A stretch of DNA of 64,000 bases from positions 70,168-134,167 of the forward strand of contig JAEYOE010000031.1 in assembly GCA_023412005.1 (NCBI GenBank), in the 5' to 3' direction. Shown here in pieces: positions 51,410 to 60,872 of this stretch (the stretch's first letter is position 1; every line of letters starts with the position of its first letter). The DNA is from Bacillota bacterium (GTDB taxonomy: Bacteria > Bacillota > Clostridia > Christensenellales > SZUA-584). Position numbers and translations under genes: made by a program. The notes under the pieces are model-generated. The model did not search any database and was not told where the DNA came from. It was given only the letters and a program-made list of their open reading frames with translations.

Positions 51410-52444
51410 ATGGTCACGATTAAGGATATATCAAAAAGATGCGGCGTATCCGCCGCAACGGTCAGCAAAGCGCTGAATGGTTATAAGGATATCGGCGAAG
51501 AAACGGCCGAATATGTGCGCAATGTGGCAAAAGAGATGGGATATCTGCCCAACGCAGCAGCCCGTGCATTAAAAACGAACCGATCCAACAACATCGGTGT
51601 TTTGTTTGTTGATCAAACACACTGCGGATTAACACACGAATATTTTTCGTCCGTTCTCAACAGCTTTAAGGAAGAAGCCGAAAGCCGAGGCTTCGACATT
51701 ACCTTCATCAGCAAAAACATCGGCACCTTTCAGATGAGCTACTACGAGCACTGCAAATACCGCAACTGTGACGGCGTGGTGATAGCGAGCATCGATTTTA
51801 AAGACCCTGATGTTATTGAACTGGTCAACAGCGAAATTCCGACGGTAACGATTGATCACGTGTTCGACAACAGAACGGCGATATTATCGGACAACGTTGA
51901 TTGTATCGGTAAGCTGCTGCATTATATTTACGACAACGGCCACAGACGCATTGCTTATATACACGGTGAAGACACTTCGGTAACACAAAAGCGGCTCGCC
52001 AGCTTTTATAAGCAATGTATGTCGCTTGGGCTTGAGGTGCCACAAGATTATGTACAGCCGGCACTTTATCATGACCCAAAGTCAAGCGGGCTGGCCACGC
52101 GCAAGCTGCTGTCGCTGCCGGTACCGCCCACCTGTATTATGTATCCGGACGATTTTTCCATTATCGGGGGAATTAACGAGATTGAAAAGCAGGGGCTTTC
52201 AATACCTGATGATATCAGCGTTGCCGGGCACGACGGCATCTATCTTTCACAGGTACTGCGCCCAAGGCTGACGACGCTCAAGCAGAATACGAAATTACTC
52301 GGCAAAGAGGCCGCTGCCAAGCTGATTGAAGCGATCGAATCGCCCAAAACGTATATACCGCAGCAGGTGGTGGTGCCGACGCAGCTTGTGGAGGGCAAAT
52401 CCGTGAAGAATATTCAAGCGTTATTAAACTTAGCGGATGGTTAA
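51410..52444 (+). CDS. LacI-family transcriptional regulator
   Basis: A 344-residue repressor. The N-terminal helix-turn-helix with hinge reads MVTIKDISKRCGVSAATVSK, then ALNGYKDIGEET, and the C-terminal periplasmic-binding-like domain covers about 60-335. The frame is open from 51368, but the ATG at 51410 gives the family start and follows AGAGG. No sugar transport or catabolic gene is adjacent, so its target is not obvious from the context. The plus-strand gene stands between two minus-strand blocks; the hairpin at 52784 with its T run probably ends it too. Confidence 0.92.
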   Translation: MVTIKDISKRCGVSAATVSKALNGYKDIGEETAEYVRNVAKEMGYLPNAAARALKTNRSNNIGVLFVDQTHCGLTHEYFSSVLNSFKEEAESRGFDITFISKNIGTFQMSYYEHCKYRNCDGVVIASIDFKDPDVIELVNSEIPTVTIDHVFDNRTAILSDNVDCIGKLLHYIYDNGHRRIAYIHGEDTSVTQKRLASFYKQCMSLGLEVPQDYVQPALYHDPKSSGLATRKLLSLPVPPTCIMYPDDFSIIGGINEIEKQGLSIPDDISVAGHDGIYLSQVLRPRLTTLKQNTKLLGKEAAAKLIEAIESPKTYIPQQVVVPTQLVEGKSVKNIQALLNLADG

Positions 52445-52777
52445 TTAAGCGCCATATGTTCTATTGTTAAGCAATCTGGTCGGCATACTGAGCATAAGTT
52501 TCTGATATGCATACGCAACGGTCAGCAGCCGCAAAAGTTTGTTACTGGCTGCCTCTTGAGGGGCGAGTCTTATCAAATGCATTAAAGATATCTATGACGC
52601 ATATTTAGGCTTTTCCTTGAGGAGAAGCTGTCGCCAATAGGCGACTGATGGGTCTTCGTTTCGTCATATTATATATATCTTAGATTACGCTTTTCTATCG
52701 AAAAACTATTTTACTTATAGCTAAAGCCTTTTGGAACCCCCGACAATACCGCGGCATTACCGAGGGTATTCTGTAGA
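52445..52777. other. intergenic gap with repeat fragments
   Basis: No gene recognised. It contains the REP-like fragment at 52614-52652 and a short hairpin AATACC/GGTATT near 52746-52771. Confidence 0.5.
52614..52652. repeat. REP-like fragment
   Basis: CCTTGAGGAGAAGCTGTCGCC followed by GGCGACTGATGGG in two parts; related to the element at 36114-36205 with the blocks in inverted order. Confidence 0.5.
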
Positions 52778-52778
52778 C

Positions 52779-52820
52779 AAAAAGAGCAGACGATTTATTT
52801 GTCGCCTGCTCGTGTTTTTT
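52779..52820. terminator. bidirectional intrinsic terminator
   Basis: Stem GAGCAG-GCGACAAAT/ATTTGTCG-CTGCTC type with T runs on both strands (five A at 52779-52783 and seven T at 52814-52820). It can end both the LacI-type gene and the 1081-residue gene, whose ends face each other. Confidence 0.82.
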
Positions 52821-52825
52821 TGGGT

Positions 52826-55800
52826 CTATTTTCTTTTTCTTAAGCCTCGTTGTGCGTACAGCTTCTCCAGCGTATCCAGCGCGTAATCAAGCTGCTGCGG
52901 CTTATGCTCGCTGATCAGGCAGAAGCGCAAGCGCGCCTGATGCTTCGGCACAGCGGGATAAACCGCCGGCGGCACAAACACGCCATTTTCCAGCATCAGC
53001 GTCGACAGCTCATACGCATCGTTATCCTCCCCTACCATAATCGGCACAATGGCCGTTTCCTTGGCGAGGCAGGTGTCAAAACCGCGCTGCTGCGCGCCTT
53101 CCACGAAATACTTGATGTTTGCGTGAAGAGCGTCCACACGCGGATTACCCTCCATCATGATTTTAACAGCTTCAAGCGATGCTGCGGCCAGAGGCGGGCT
53201 GATGCCCACCGAGAACATAAAGCCGGGAACCGAATACCTAAGATAGTCGACCAGGCTCTGTTCTCCTGCCAGATAACCGCCGCAGGTGCCGAGACCTTTG
53301 CTGAGCGTTCCCATCTTGATATCCACATCACCCGGCAGCAGATTGAAATAATCATCCACGCCGCCGCCGCTTGGCCCGATGACGCAGCTTGAGTGCGCTT
53401 CGTCCACCATCAGGAATGCGTCGTACTTCTTCTTCAGCGCCACAAAGTCAGGTATCGGGGCAATGTCTCCGTCCATCGAATACACGCCTTCTACCACAAT
53501 CAGTATCTTCTCGTACTTATCCCGCGCGGCTTTAAGCATATGCTCCAGCATTTCAAAATTGTTGTGAGGAAACGCTTTGGTATCGCTCTTTGATAGCTGA
53601 CACCCTTGGGTGATCGAGTTGTGGGACAGCGCATCATAGAGTATCAGGTCTCTCTCGTTGCAAAAGTTGCCCACAAAGGTCACATTTGTGGAATGCCCGC
53701 CCACCAGCACAAGCGCGTCGTCGGTATGCTTCCATTTGGCAATGGTGCGCTCTAATTCGCGGTACAGCGTTTTTTCGCCCGCGATAAGGCGCGAACCGGA
53801 TGCGGATGTGCCGTATTCGTCGATGGCTTTTTTAGCCGCTTCCGAGGTGCGCGGATGGCCCGACATGCCCACATAATTATACGACGCAAGGTTGATGATT
53901 TCACGCCCCGCCACCACCGATGTATCGCTGAGCACCGAATCATGCGCAACGAAGTATGGGTCCTTTATCCCTGCGTCCTGCAAGCCAAGCAGGCGCTTGG
54001 CATATTCCTCATACTCACGCGACTGGTCGAAGCGTGCTATTTTTCTTATGTCCTTGGGTTTGCAATCCTCACGCCGTTCTTCGATATGATGAATCTTTCT
54101 ATACAGCAGGCGCGACAGGTCGTCTACATTCGCACAGGAGAAATACTCGGTATCCGGAATGATCACGCCGTACATTTCTTCGGCCTTGGAAAACACGCCG
54201 AGGCTCGATAAGCTGTCGCCCCCGAGGTCTTCCACAAAGTGATCGGTATCCTTGATCGATTTGGGGTCGAGCCCGAGCACGTCCGCAAAAATGCCCCTGA
54301 TTCTTTCCATAATGCTGGAAAGCTCGGTATCATCGTAGCACGCCTTTGTAACTGGCTCGTCGATAATAATTGAATGCTTCACAACACCGCTGCGGATATC
54401 AATTTCTTCAAAGCTGCCCTGCCCGCGTTCCAGCGCTTCCTTAACCTTTTGACGGCGCACCTTAATGCCGTTCGCAAGCGGCAGCGGCTCCAAAGACAAG
54501 TACGCTTTTTGCAGCTTTTTATAGATCGGCAGCAGCCCGTTGATGCGCGTGATTTCCGCAATCAGCTCGCTTACCTTGTTTGCGTCGGCTGCGTTGTCTC
54601 CCATGTGCACAATCAGCGTTGTGTTATCGTACACACCCTTAACCGCGATACCCGTTACACAGATGTGCTCCACATGCGGCAGCTCCGAAAAACTGTCTTC
54701 CAGCTCGTCAGGATAGATATTCTCGCCGGATTCGTTGATGATAACGTCTTTTATTCGGCCTTCGATATAATAGCGGCCGTTCACCTCTCGAACGATGTCT
54801 CCCGATGAAAACCAGCCTTCTTCGCGCGCGATATACACACCGTCGACCATGCGTCCCGAATGAATCGCTTCGCCTTTTATCTGCAGCTCGCCCGTGTCCG
54901 ATCCGTCCTGCTTTAATATGCGGTACTCCATCGGGGAAAACGGTTTACCGACGCTGGCATCCAGCTTGGTATCAATTTTTGAGGAAAGCTCCACCGAATC
55001 GATACCCGTTTCGGTCATGCCGAAGCCGGATACAAGCGGATAACCGATTGAGTTAATAATTTTCAGCGTTTCGGGCTGAATATGCCCGCCGCCGCTGATA
55101 CAAAACTCTATGCTGTCACCCACAAGCTTGTTTTGTATATCCTTGAAGAACAAGCCAGACACCAGCTTGCGTCCGGCTTTTCCAAGACGCCGCTGCAGCT
55201 TAATGCTAAGGTCACTCGCGTTCATCAGCTTGTCGTAGGTTTCCTCACCCTGGAGCCTCGCCTTTCTCACTATGCCTTTGGCCACGTTGTTCCAAAGCAG
55301 CGGCACAGCGTAAATATGCGTGACCTTATGCTCCTTACAGGCCGACATAATCACATCTGCCGTGCGGCTGCGTATGAAAACAATTGTTTTGCCGAAAAAT
55401 GTGTACCACATATAAACAGCAATCAAGCCGAAAATATGATGGAACGGCAGAAACGCCAATTGTTTAATAGGCCCGTTGTGAATAATTTCTTTGTTGTTTT
55501 TATACACATACTCGGCAAGCAGCACCTGCGCGCACAAGGCTTTTTCGTTGTAAACGTAAACCTTGGGCGTGGCTGTTGTGCCCGAGGTGCAAAGCGCAAT
55601 GCCGTCGCCGTATGTCGGCACGAACATTTCATTCTTCGCGTCGATGCTCAAAAAGCTGTCCGGATGAATCACCTTGATGCCGCCGACATCCACCGGTGTG
55701 TCCGTGACAACAGTGCGCGAACCCGCTTGTTTTAGTACATGCAACAGCTGGGCATCGTCGCCGCCCGCGTCGAGCAGCAGCGGGCGAAACCCTGCCAGTA

Positions 55801-56071
55801 TGACTGACCAAAATGCCGCCGGCCACAACGGGTTGTTGGCATACCTCAGCGCCACAAAAGAGTTGAGCTCGATTCCTTCAAGCTGCTTGTTTAAAGCCTT
55901 TGCACCGGCCGTGATGATGCGCTCATAATCGGAAAATGTCAGCGTTTTGACTCCCCCGCCGTCATTGTATTCCGCCGCTGTCGCGTCACCGTTGGCACAT
56001 ATCAGCGAGAATAAGTTTTTAAGAGACTGTTCTTCCCGCAAGGCGGCCAGTTTTTCTGCGATCATATCCAT
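52826..56071 (-). CDS. trimodular acyl-AMP ligase / acyl carrier protein / alpha-oxoamine synthase
   Basis: One 1081-residue polypeptide with three joined enzymes. Residues 1-560: ANL-type adenylating domain with A3 CTSGTTATPK (161-170), A5 GMTETG (351-356), FSSGD (421-425), GRIKDVI (438-444) and the C-terminal catalytic lysine in NGIKVRR (Lys537). Residues about 583-660: carrier domain with the phosphopantetheine site GGDSL (Ser620). Residues about 685-1075: PLP-dependent alpha-oxoamine synthase (serine palmitoyltransferase/KBL/BioF family), with SHNS (His816), DEAHS (890-894) and the PLP lysine in GTLSKGLGTCGGY (Lys925). By family logic, an acid is activated as the adenylate, loaded on the carrier and condensed, with loss of CO2, with an amino acid to an alpha-amino-ketone. 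A GGAGG site precedes the ATG by 10 bp. The amino acid and acid used are not readable. Confidence 0.9.
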   Translation of the reverse strand: MDMIAEKLAALREEQSLKNLFSLICANGDATAAEYNDGGGVKTLTFSDYERIITAGAKALNKQLEGIELNSFVALRYANNPLWPAAFWSVILAGFRPLLLDAGGDDAQLLHVLKQAGSRTVVTDTPVDVGGIKVIHPDSFLSIDAKNEMFVPTYGDGIALCTSGTTATPKVYVYNEKALCAQVLLAEYVYKNNKEIIHNGPIKQLAFLPFHHIFGLIAVYMWYTFFGKTIVFIRSRTADVIMSACKEHKVTHIYAVPLLWNNVAKGIVRKARLQGEETYDKLMNASDLSIKLQRRLGKAGRKLVSGLFFKDIQNKLVGDSIEFCISGGGHIQPETLKIINSIGYPLVSGFGMTETGIDSVELSSKIDTKLDASVGKPFSPMEYRILKQDGSDTGELQIKGEAIHSGRMVDGVYIAREEGWFSSGDIVREVNGRYYIEGRIKDVIINESGENIYPDELEDSFSELPHVEHICVTGIAVKGVYDNTTLIVHMGDNAADANKVSELIAEITRINGLLPIYKKLQKAYLSLEPLPLANGIKVRRQKVKEALERGQGSFEEIDIRSGVVKHSIIIDEPVTKACYDDTELSSIMERIRGIFADVLGLDPKSIKDTDHFVEDLGGDSLSSLGVFSKAEEMYGVIIPDTEYFSCANVDDLSRLLYRKIHHIEERREDCKPKDIRKIARFDQSREYEEYAKRLLGLQDAGIKDPYFVAHDSVLSDTSVVAGREIINLASYNYVGMSGHPRTSEAAKKAIDEYGTSASGSRLIAGEKTLYRELERTIAKWKHTDDALVLVGGHSTNVTFVGNFCNERDLILYDALSHNSITQGCQLSKSDTKAFPHNNFEMLEHMLKAARDKYEKILIVVEGVYSMDGDIAPIPDFVALKKKYDAFLMVDEAHSSCVIGPSGGGVDDYFNLLPGDVDIKMGTLSKGLGTCGGYLAGEQSLVDYLRYSVPGFMFSVGISPPLAAASLEAVKIMMEGNPRVDALHANIKYFVEGAQQRGFDTCLAKETAIVPIMVGEDNDAYELSTLMLENGVFVPPAVYPAVPKHQARLRFCLISEHKPQQLDYALDTLEKLYAQRGLRKRK

Positions 56072-56173
56072 TCAACCATAGCCTCCGTGAAAAAATGTAT
56101 AAATAATGCCATAATAAAATATAAAATTATATTAACACATTCGGATGGTTTGTACATCAACGTTTTTTAAGCG

Positions 56174-56896
56174 TTATTCCAAGGGCCTTCTCTTGCGCTC
56201 CGCCAAATAATCTTCAAACCGCTTTTGCGTCAGATTCACGATCAATTCTTCAGGAAAATCATTCTCCATGATCACTTCTATTGCCGCATCATGATTACCC
56301 ATGCTGTAAGCAAAATGCGCGTCACTCGAAACCGCGACCCTGACGCCGTGTTTTTTACATAGCGCCAAATAGATATCGGCATTCGCGCGCCCGCCTTTTC
56401 TGAATGAAAAAGAATGGCTGTTAACTTCGAGCAATTTGTTTAAGCGTGCTGCTTCTTTCACAACCGCTTCATAATCAAGCGCATAAGCCGCGTTGTCCGG
56501 ATGCGCGATGATATCCACATGCGGATTTAAAAGCGCGCCAATTACAGCCTGCGTATTTTGTGCTTTGGTGCCCGGCATCATTACGACCTCATGCAGCCCG
56601 GCAATCACATAATCGATAAACTTGACATACTTTTCGCGCACATCAATCGTACCCGAAAAATCAATAATATTGGCTTCGATACCCGGATAAACGCGCACGC
56701 TGCTCAAATGACTCGGCAAAAACGGATAAGTGCCCAAATTAAATTCAGGGCAAGCTCCCGGCAGCATTGGCCCATGGTCTGATAACACAAACCCTTTGAG
56801 GCCTTTGGCTGCAGCGGCTGCCGCATTTTCCAACAGCGTGGAGTGCGCGTGTCCCGATAACACCGTGTGCGTGTGCGTGTCCACTTCGATATTCAT
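56174..56896 (-). CDS. PHP-domain phosphoesterase (YcdX-like)
   Basis: A 240-residue metal-dependent hydrolase of the PHP family, with metal ligands in VDTHTHTVLSGHAHST (about residues 5-20), LSDHGPMLPGA (about 38-48), HPDNAAY (about 120) and SSDAHFAYSMGN (about 193-204). The seven-stranded YcdX-like subgroup binds three Zn and acts as phosphatase on unknown substrates. It lies 23 bp downstream of metH and 102 bp upstream of the trimodular gene on the same strand. Whether it belongs to either pathway is open. Confidence 0.88.
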   Translation of the reverse strand: MNIEVDTHTHTVLSGHAHSTLLENAAAAAAKGLKGFVLSDHGPMLPGACPEFNLGTYPFLPSHLSSVRVYPGIEANIIDFSGTIDVREKYVKFIDYVIAGLHEVVMMPGTKAQNTQAVIGALLNPHVDIIAHPDNAAYALDYEAVVKEAARLNKLLEVNSHSFSFRKGGRANADIYLALCKKHGVRVAVSSDAHFAYSMGNHDAAIEVIMENDFPEELIVNLTQKRFEDYLAERKRRPLE

Positions 56897-56919
56897 TTTT
56901 TGTTCTCCATAAAGCTATT

Positions 56920-59289
56920 TTACTCCAAAAGCTGCGCGACTTTTTTAACCGCTCCCGCTGCGTCGGGCGCGTATGCATCCGCTTTAATGCTTTTGGCATA
57001 ATCTTCTGTTACAACGGCGCCGCCCACTATGATTTTCACTCTGAGGCCGCGCTCCTTTGCCATCGTAATCACCGTCGCCATTTCCTGCGCGGTGGTGGTG
57101 ATCAGTGCCGAAAGGCCGATGATATCCGCATCTGCTTGCTCCGCCGTTTCAATGATCCTGCTTGCGGCAACATCCTTGCCAAGATCGATCACCTCATACC
57201 CGTGATTGCGCAGCAGCATCGCCACGAGATTTTTGCCGATATCGTGGATATCACCCTTCACTGTCGCCATCACGATTTTTTTCTTGATTCTGGTGTCAGC
57301 GGCAAAATGCTTCTCCAAGTAATCAAAGGCCACGTGCGCCGCTTCCGCGCTGTAAATCAGCTGCGGCAGGAAATAGACGCGTTGTTCATACAAATCGCCC
57401 ACTTTTTGCAGCGCCGGTATCAGCAGCTCGTTGATGATGCCGTCTGGCGTTCGGCCGTCTGCGAGGGCGGCATCAATTAACGCCGTGATCACATTCTTTT
57501 TTCCCGATATCACAGCACCGTCAAGCGTGCTTGCATCTTCGTTGGGCGTTTCCACCTGAGCAAAACGCTTCAAATAGCGCGAGAACCCCTCGTCCCGGTC
57601 TGTCAGGGCCTCGGCTGCATGGTAGGTGTCCATCATCAGCTTGTCACCCGGGTTCATAATCGCCGTGGAAAGGCCCTTCTCAATGGCCATCGTCAGGTAA
57701 GCGGCATTGATAAACGTTCTTTCGGGCAGCCCGAACGAGCCGTTCGATATACCAAGCACGGTATAGAATCCGTTGTCAGCGCACCATTTTATCACTTTAA
57801 GCGTTTCAATCGCAGCCAGAGCGTCGGATGAGACGGTCATCACAAGCCCGTCTACCACAATACTCTCCTTGCCGATGCCTGCGGCAGCCAGCCTCTCACA
57901 ACCCTTTTGTATCTCCTTAATGCGGCCTTGCGCCGTCTGCGGAATGCCGTCATCGCCGATGGGCAGCAGTATAAACATCGGCCGGTATTTTTGAATCACA
58001 GGCAGCAGCGTATTCATGCTGGCTGTTTTGGTGGACAATGAATTAACAAGCGCTCGTCCGGGGTAAAGCCGCAACGCCGCTTCAATCACATTCGGATAAG
58101 ATGAGTCGATGCAAAGCGGCAGCTTTGCCTGCACAGTCAGCCGCTCAATCACATTTTTTATCGCGCCCTTTTCATCGAAATCCGGCATGCCCACATTGAT
58201 ATCCAATATATGTGCACCGCAGTTTTTCTGTTCGATCGCCATATCGAGCACGGTATCGTAATCGGCAGATCTCAGCGCTTCCTTGAGCTTTGGTTTGCCT
58301 GTCGGGTTAATGCGCTCACCAATCACGCGAAAGCTCTTTCCGAAATCAATCATATCCGACATGGAGGTGAGCACACTCGGCAGTGTTTCTTGACACGGCA
58401 GCGGCGTCAGCGTTTTTATCTCGTCGCTTATCGCATTGATATAACACGGGTCGGTGCCGCAGCACCCCCCAACCAAGTTCGCACCCGCTTCACATAGCGG
58501 TTTTATAAATGCTTTAAACTCCTCACAGGAGAGATCGAATTTCGTCTTTCCGTCCACAATGCGCGGCATGCCCGCATTGGGCTTCACAATCAGCGGCACG
58601 GTGGAAACCTTTTTCATCTGCTTGACCAGCGGCAGCATTTCGGCCGGGCCTGTGGAACAGTTAAGCCCCACCACATCAGCGCCCGCACAAATCAGCGTGA
58701 TTGCCGCCGCCTCGGGAGACGTACCCGTGAGCGTTGTTCCTCTTTCGTCAAACGTCATGCTGGCCACCACCGGGAGATCGCAAACCTCTTTGGCGGCAAT
58801 AATCGCCGCACGCGTTTCCTGAATGTCGATCATGGTTTCGATGACGATAAAATCAACGCCGCCCTTGACGAGCGCCTTAACCTGTTGTTTATAAATATCA
58901 ACGGCTTGTTCGAATTCAATGTCTCCGAGCGGCCTTAAAAAAGAGCCGGTTGTGCTGATATCACCGCCGACATATGCGTCTTCGCCCGCCGCTTCCACGC
59001 TGACGGCCGCGAGTTCTTCATTAAGACGGTCGGCCTCACTCTCAAGGCCGAATTCTGAGAGCTTATGAGAATTTGCGCCCATGGTAAACGTGTAGATGGC
59101 GCGCGATCCCGCGTTTATATATTGCCGCTGTATATCAATCAGCAAATGTTTGTTTTGCACGGCAAAAAGCTCCGGGCAGATACCCGGAGACATACCTTTG
59201 CTTTGCATATAAGTTCCTGAAGCGCCGTCCAGTATCAAGAAGCGCTGCTTTATGTATTCAAGAAAAGTTAATCCGTCTATTCTTTTCAT
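56920..59289 (-). CDS. metH: cobalamin-dependent methionine synthase lacking the reactivation domain
   Basis: A 789-residue protein with three of the four MetH modules: homocysteine-binding (about 1-300, zinc Cys at 211, 276 and 277), methyltetrahydrofolate-binding pterin domain (about 315-575, RVIGERINPTGKPKLKEAL) and the cobalamin cap plus Rossmann domain (about 590-789) with the DxHxxG base-off motif KGDIHDIGKN (Asp680, His682, Gly685). The fourth, SAM-binding reactivation domain of E. coli MetH (about 1230 residues in all) is missing and is encoded by the gene directly upstream. The two abut without a gap. Confidence 0.95.
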   Translation of the reverse strand: MKRIDGLTFLEYIKQRFLILDGASGTYMQSKGMSPGICPELFAVQNKHLLIDIQRQYINAGSRAIYTFTMGANSHKLSEFGLESEADRLNEELAAVSVEAAGEDAYVGGDISTTGSFLRPLGDIEFEQAVDIYKQQVKALVKGGVDFIVIETMIDIQETRAAIIAAKEVCDLPVVASMTFDERGTTLTGTSPEAAAITLICAGADVVGLNCSTGPAEMLPLVKQMKKVSTVPLIVKPNAGMPRIVDGKTKFDLSCEEFKAFIKPLCEAGANLVGGCCGTDPCYINAISDEIKTLTPLPCQETLPSVLTSMSDMIDFGKSFRVIGERINPTGKPKLKEALRSADYDTVLDMAIEQKNCGAHILDINVGMPDFDEKGAIKNVIERLTVQAKLPLCIDSSYPNVIEAALRLYPGRALVNSLSTKTASMNTLLPVIQKYRPMFILLPIGDDGIPQTAQGRIKEIQKGCERLAAAGIGKESIVVDGLVMTVSSDALAAIETLKVIKWCADNGFYTVLGISNGSFGLPERTFINAAYLTMAIEKGLSTAIMNPGDKLMMDTYHAAEALTDRDEGFSRYLKRFAQVETPNEDASTLDGAVISGKKNVITALIDAALADGRTPDGIINELLIPALQKVGDLYEQRVYFLPQLIYSAEAAHVAFDYLEKHFAADTRIKKKIVMATVKGDIHDIGKNLVAMLLRNHGYEVIDLGKDVAASRIIETAEQADADIIGLSALITTTAQEMATVITMAKERGLRVKIIVGGAVVTEDYAKSIKADAYAPDAAGAVKKVAQLLE

Positions 59290-59889
59290 CTATTCCACCC
59301 CTGCCACCGCTATCACCGATTTTTCAGGAGACAGCAGGAATTGTTCGTTGAGCGCCGCACCAAGCGTTCCCATATCCAGTATGTCGTAAAATACCCTTTG
59401 ATATTTGATATTCAAATCACCATAACCCGCGCTGAAGCGATGATGCGTTAAACGACGCCCGGATCGCATCAGCGAGGCATTCTTCCTCGACACAATCACA
59501 TCCAGCGCCCCGTCAACAAATTCGGATGCGTAAGCGTCATATACGATGGCTTTAAGCCCTTCTCCGGCACTGATCGCTTCATTGATTTTTTCAACCTCGC
59601 GCGCAGGAACAGACGTGCACATCAAATACGCTTCGGAGCTGTTTGCCAGCAGCTTTGCAAGCTGCTTCGATTCAATCGGCGTCTCATTGATATAGAGCAT
59701 ACCGTCTTGCGAAACACGCGCGGGTACGGCAATCGCTTTTCCCGTAACGGTGAATAAGGATTCAGCTGACTTGAGCATCGCGTCTATTTCATGGTCAAGC
59801 TCTGCCGGAAATTTTGCTCTTTGTGATCCCAACCGCCGCATAACGGTCTTCTTGTCGGGAACGAACGGTATAAATGAAAAAAGCTCCAT
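59290..59889 (-). CDS. stand-alone methionine-synthase activation-domain-like protein
   Basis: A 199-residue protein upstream of and abutting metH. It shows the pattern of the vitamin B12-dependent methionine synthase activation family: a middle AIVYDAYASEFVDGALDVIV segment and RRLTHHRFSAGYGDLNIKYQ (quoted in part: HHRFSAGYGDLN), the counterpart of the E. coli RFSPGYPACPD region that binds S-adenosylmethionine. It probably reactivates oxidised cob(II)alamin on the separate MetH by reductive methylation. GAGGTGAG lies just before the ATG. It is the first gene of the minus-strand set. Confidence 0.85.
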   Translation of the reverse strand: MELFSFIPFVPDKKTVMRRLGSQRAKFPAELDHEIDAMLKSAESLFTVTGKAIAVPARVSQDGMLYINETPIESKQLAKLLANSSEAYLMCTSVPAREVEKINEAISAGEGLKAIVYDAYASEFVDGALDVIVSRKNASLMRSGRRLTHHRFSAGYGDLNIKYQRVFYDILDMGTLGAALNEQFLLSPEKSVIAVAGVE

Positions 59890-60011
59890 CGCTCACCTCA
59901 GGTGATATCATACAACACTTACTCTCATTATTCAACCACTTGCAAAATCGCTGTCATTATGATTAAATTGGAATCAATCCAAAATCGGCATACAAAACAG
60001 GAGTCAAGTTC

Positions 60012-60872
60012 ATGAACCTTATTAATAAGCTGAAACAAAATACAAAAGCTTTCTCACTGGAGTTTTCTCCTCCCAAGAAGGATATGCCGGTAGATACCGT
60101 ATACAGTGCCATTGAAAAGCTGTCCGTTTACCACCCGGAATTCGTAAGCATCACCTACGGTGCGGGCGGCGGCAACAGAGACAGAACCGTTGAAGTGGCC
60201 TCGCATGTGAGCGGCCTTGGCCTTGAGGCCATTGCGCATTTAACCTGCGTGGGCGCAGACTCCGGCCAGATTAACGCCGTGCTCGATACGCTGCTCGAAA
60301 AAGGTATTCAAAATGTACTCGCACTGCGCGGCGATATCCCGCAGGGTATTGATAGAGATACCGCGTTTGCGTATTACAAGCACGCGAGCGACCTGATTAT
60401 AGACATAAAGAAAAGAAACGACTTTACAATAGGCGCAGCCGCTTATCCGGAAGCTCATTATGAAGCGGATACGTTATCAGACGACATTAGGTTTTTGAAA
60501 CTGAAAGCCGATTTGGGCACAGATTTTTTTGTGACGCAGCTTTGCTTTGATACAAGCGCGCTACTCAATTTTCACGAAAAGGCCTACAAGGCCGGCATCA
60601 CAGCCCCGATTGTCACGGGCATCATGCCCGTGCTTGATCCCAAGCAGATTATTCGGATGACGCTGCTCTCCGCCTGTTCCATCCCCGCATCGCTGAGCAG
60701 GCTCGTCAGCCGTTACGGCGAAGATACTGAATCTTTCAAAAAAGCGGGTATCGACTATGCCGTCAAAGAAATCAACGATCTGATGGCGGGCGGCATCAAC
60801 AAGTTTCATCTTTATGTGATGAACAAGGCGGATGAAACGGCACAGATACTTAAATTGAGCGGCCTTATTTAA
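60012..60872 (+). CDS. metF: 5,10-methylenetetrahydrofolate reductase
   Basis: A 286-residue flavoprotein that reduces methylenetetrahydrofolate to 5-methyltetrahydrofolate, the methyl donor for MetH. SLEFSPPKKDMPVDTVYSAI at the N-terminus (residues 15-34), SITYGAGGGNRDRT (residue 47 on) and NVLALRGDIPQG (about 97-108) are the MetF signatures. A CAGGAG site lies 8 bp before the ATG. It is divergent from the MetH activation gene across a 122-bp gap, so both halves of methyl supply may share one regulatory region; I found no SAM or B12 riboswitch there. Its end overlaps the convergent diguanylate cyclase by 4 bp. Confidence 0.95.
   Translation: MNLINKLKQNTKAFSLEFSPPKKDMPVDTVYSAIEKLSVYHPEFVSITYGAGGGNRDRTVEVASHVSGLGLEAIAHLTCVGADSGQINAVLDTLLEKGIQNVLALRGDIPQGIDRDTAFAYYKHASDLIIDIKKRNDFTIGAAAYPEAHYEADTLSDDIRFLKLKADLGTDFFVTQLCFDTSALLNFHEKAYKAGITAPIVTGIMPVLDPKQIIRMTLLSACSIPASLSRLVSRYGEDTESFKKAGIDYAVKEINDLMAGGINKFHLYVMNKADETAQILKLSGLI

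Noticed and set aside
59890..60011. Riboswitch between the MetH activation gene and metF
   Set aside because: The 122-bp gap is too short and shows no SAM- or cobalamin-type conserved core.
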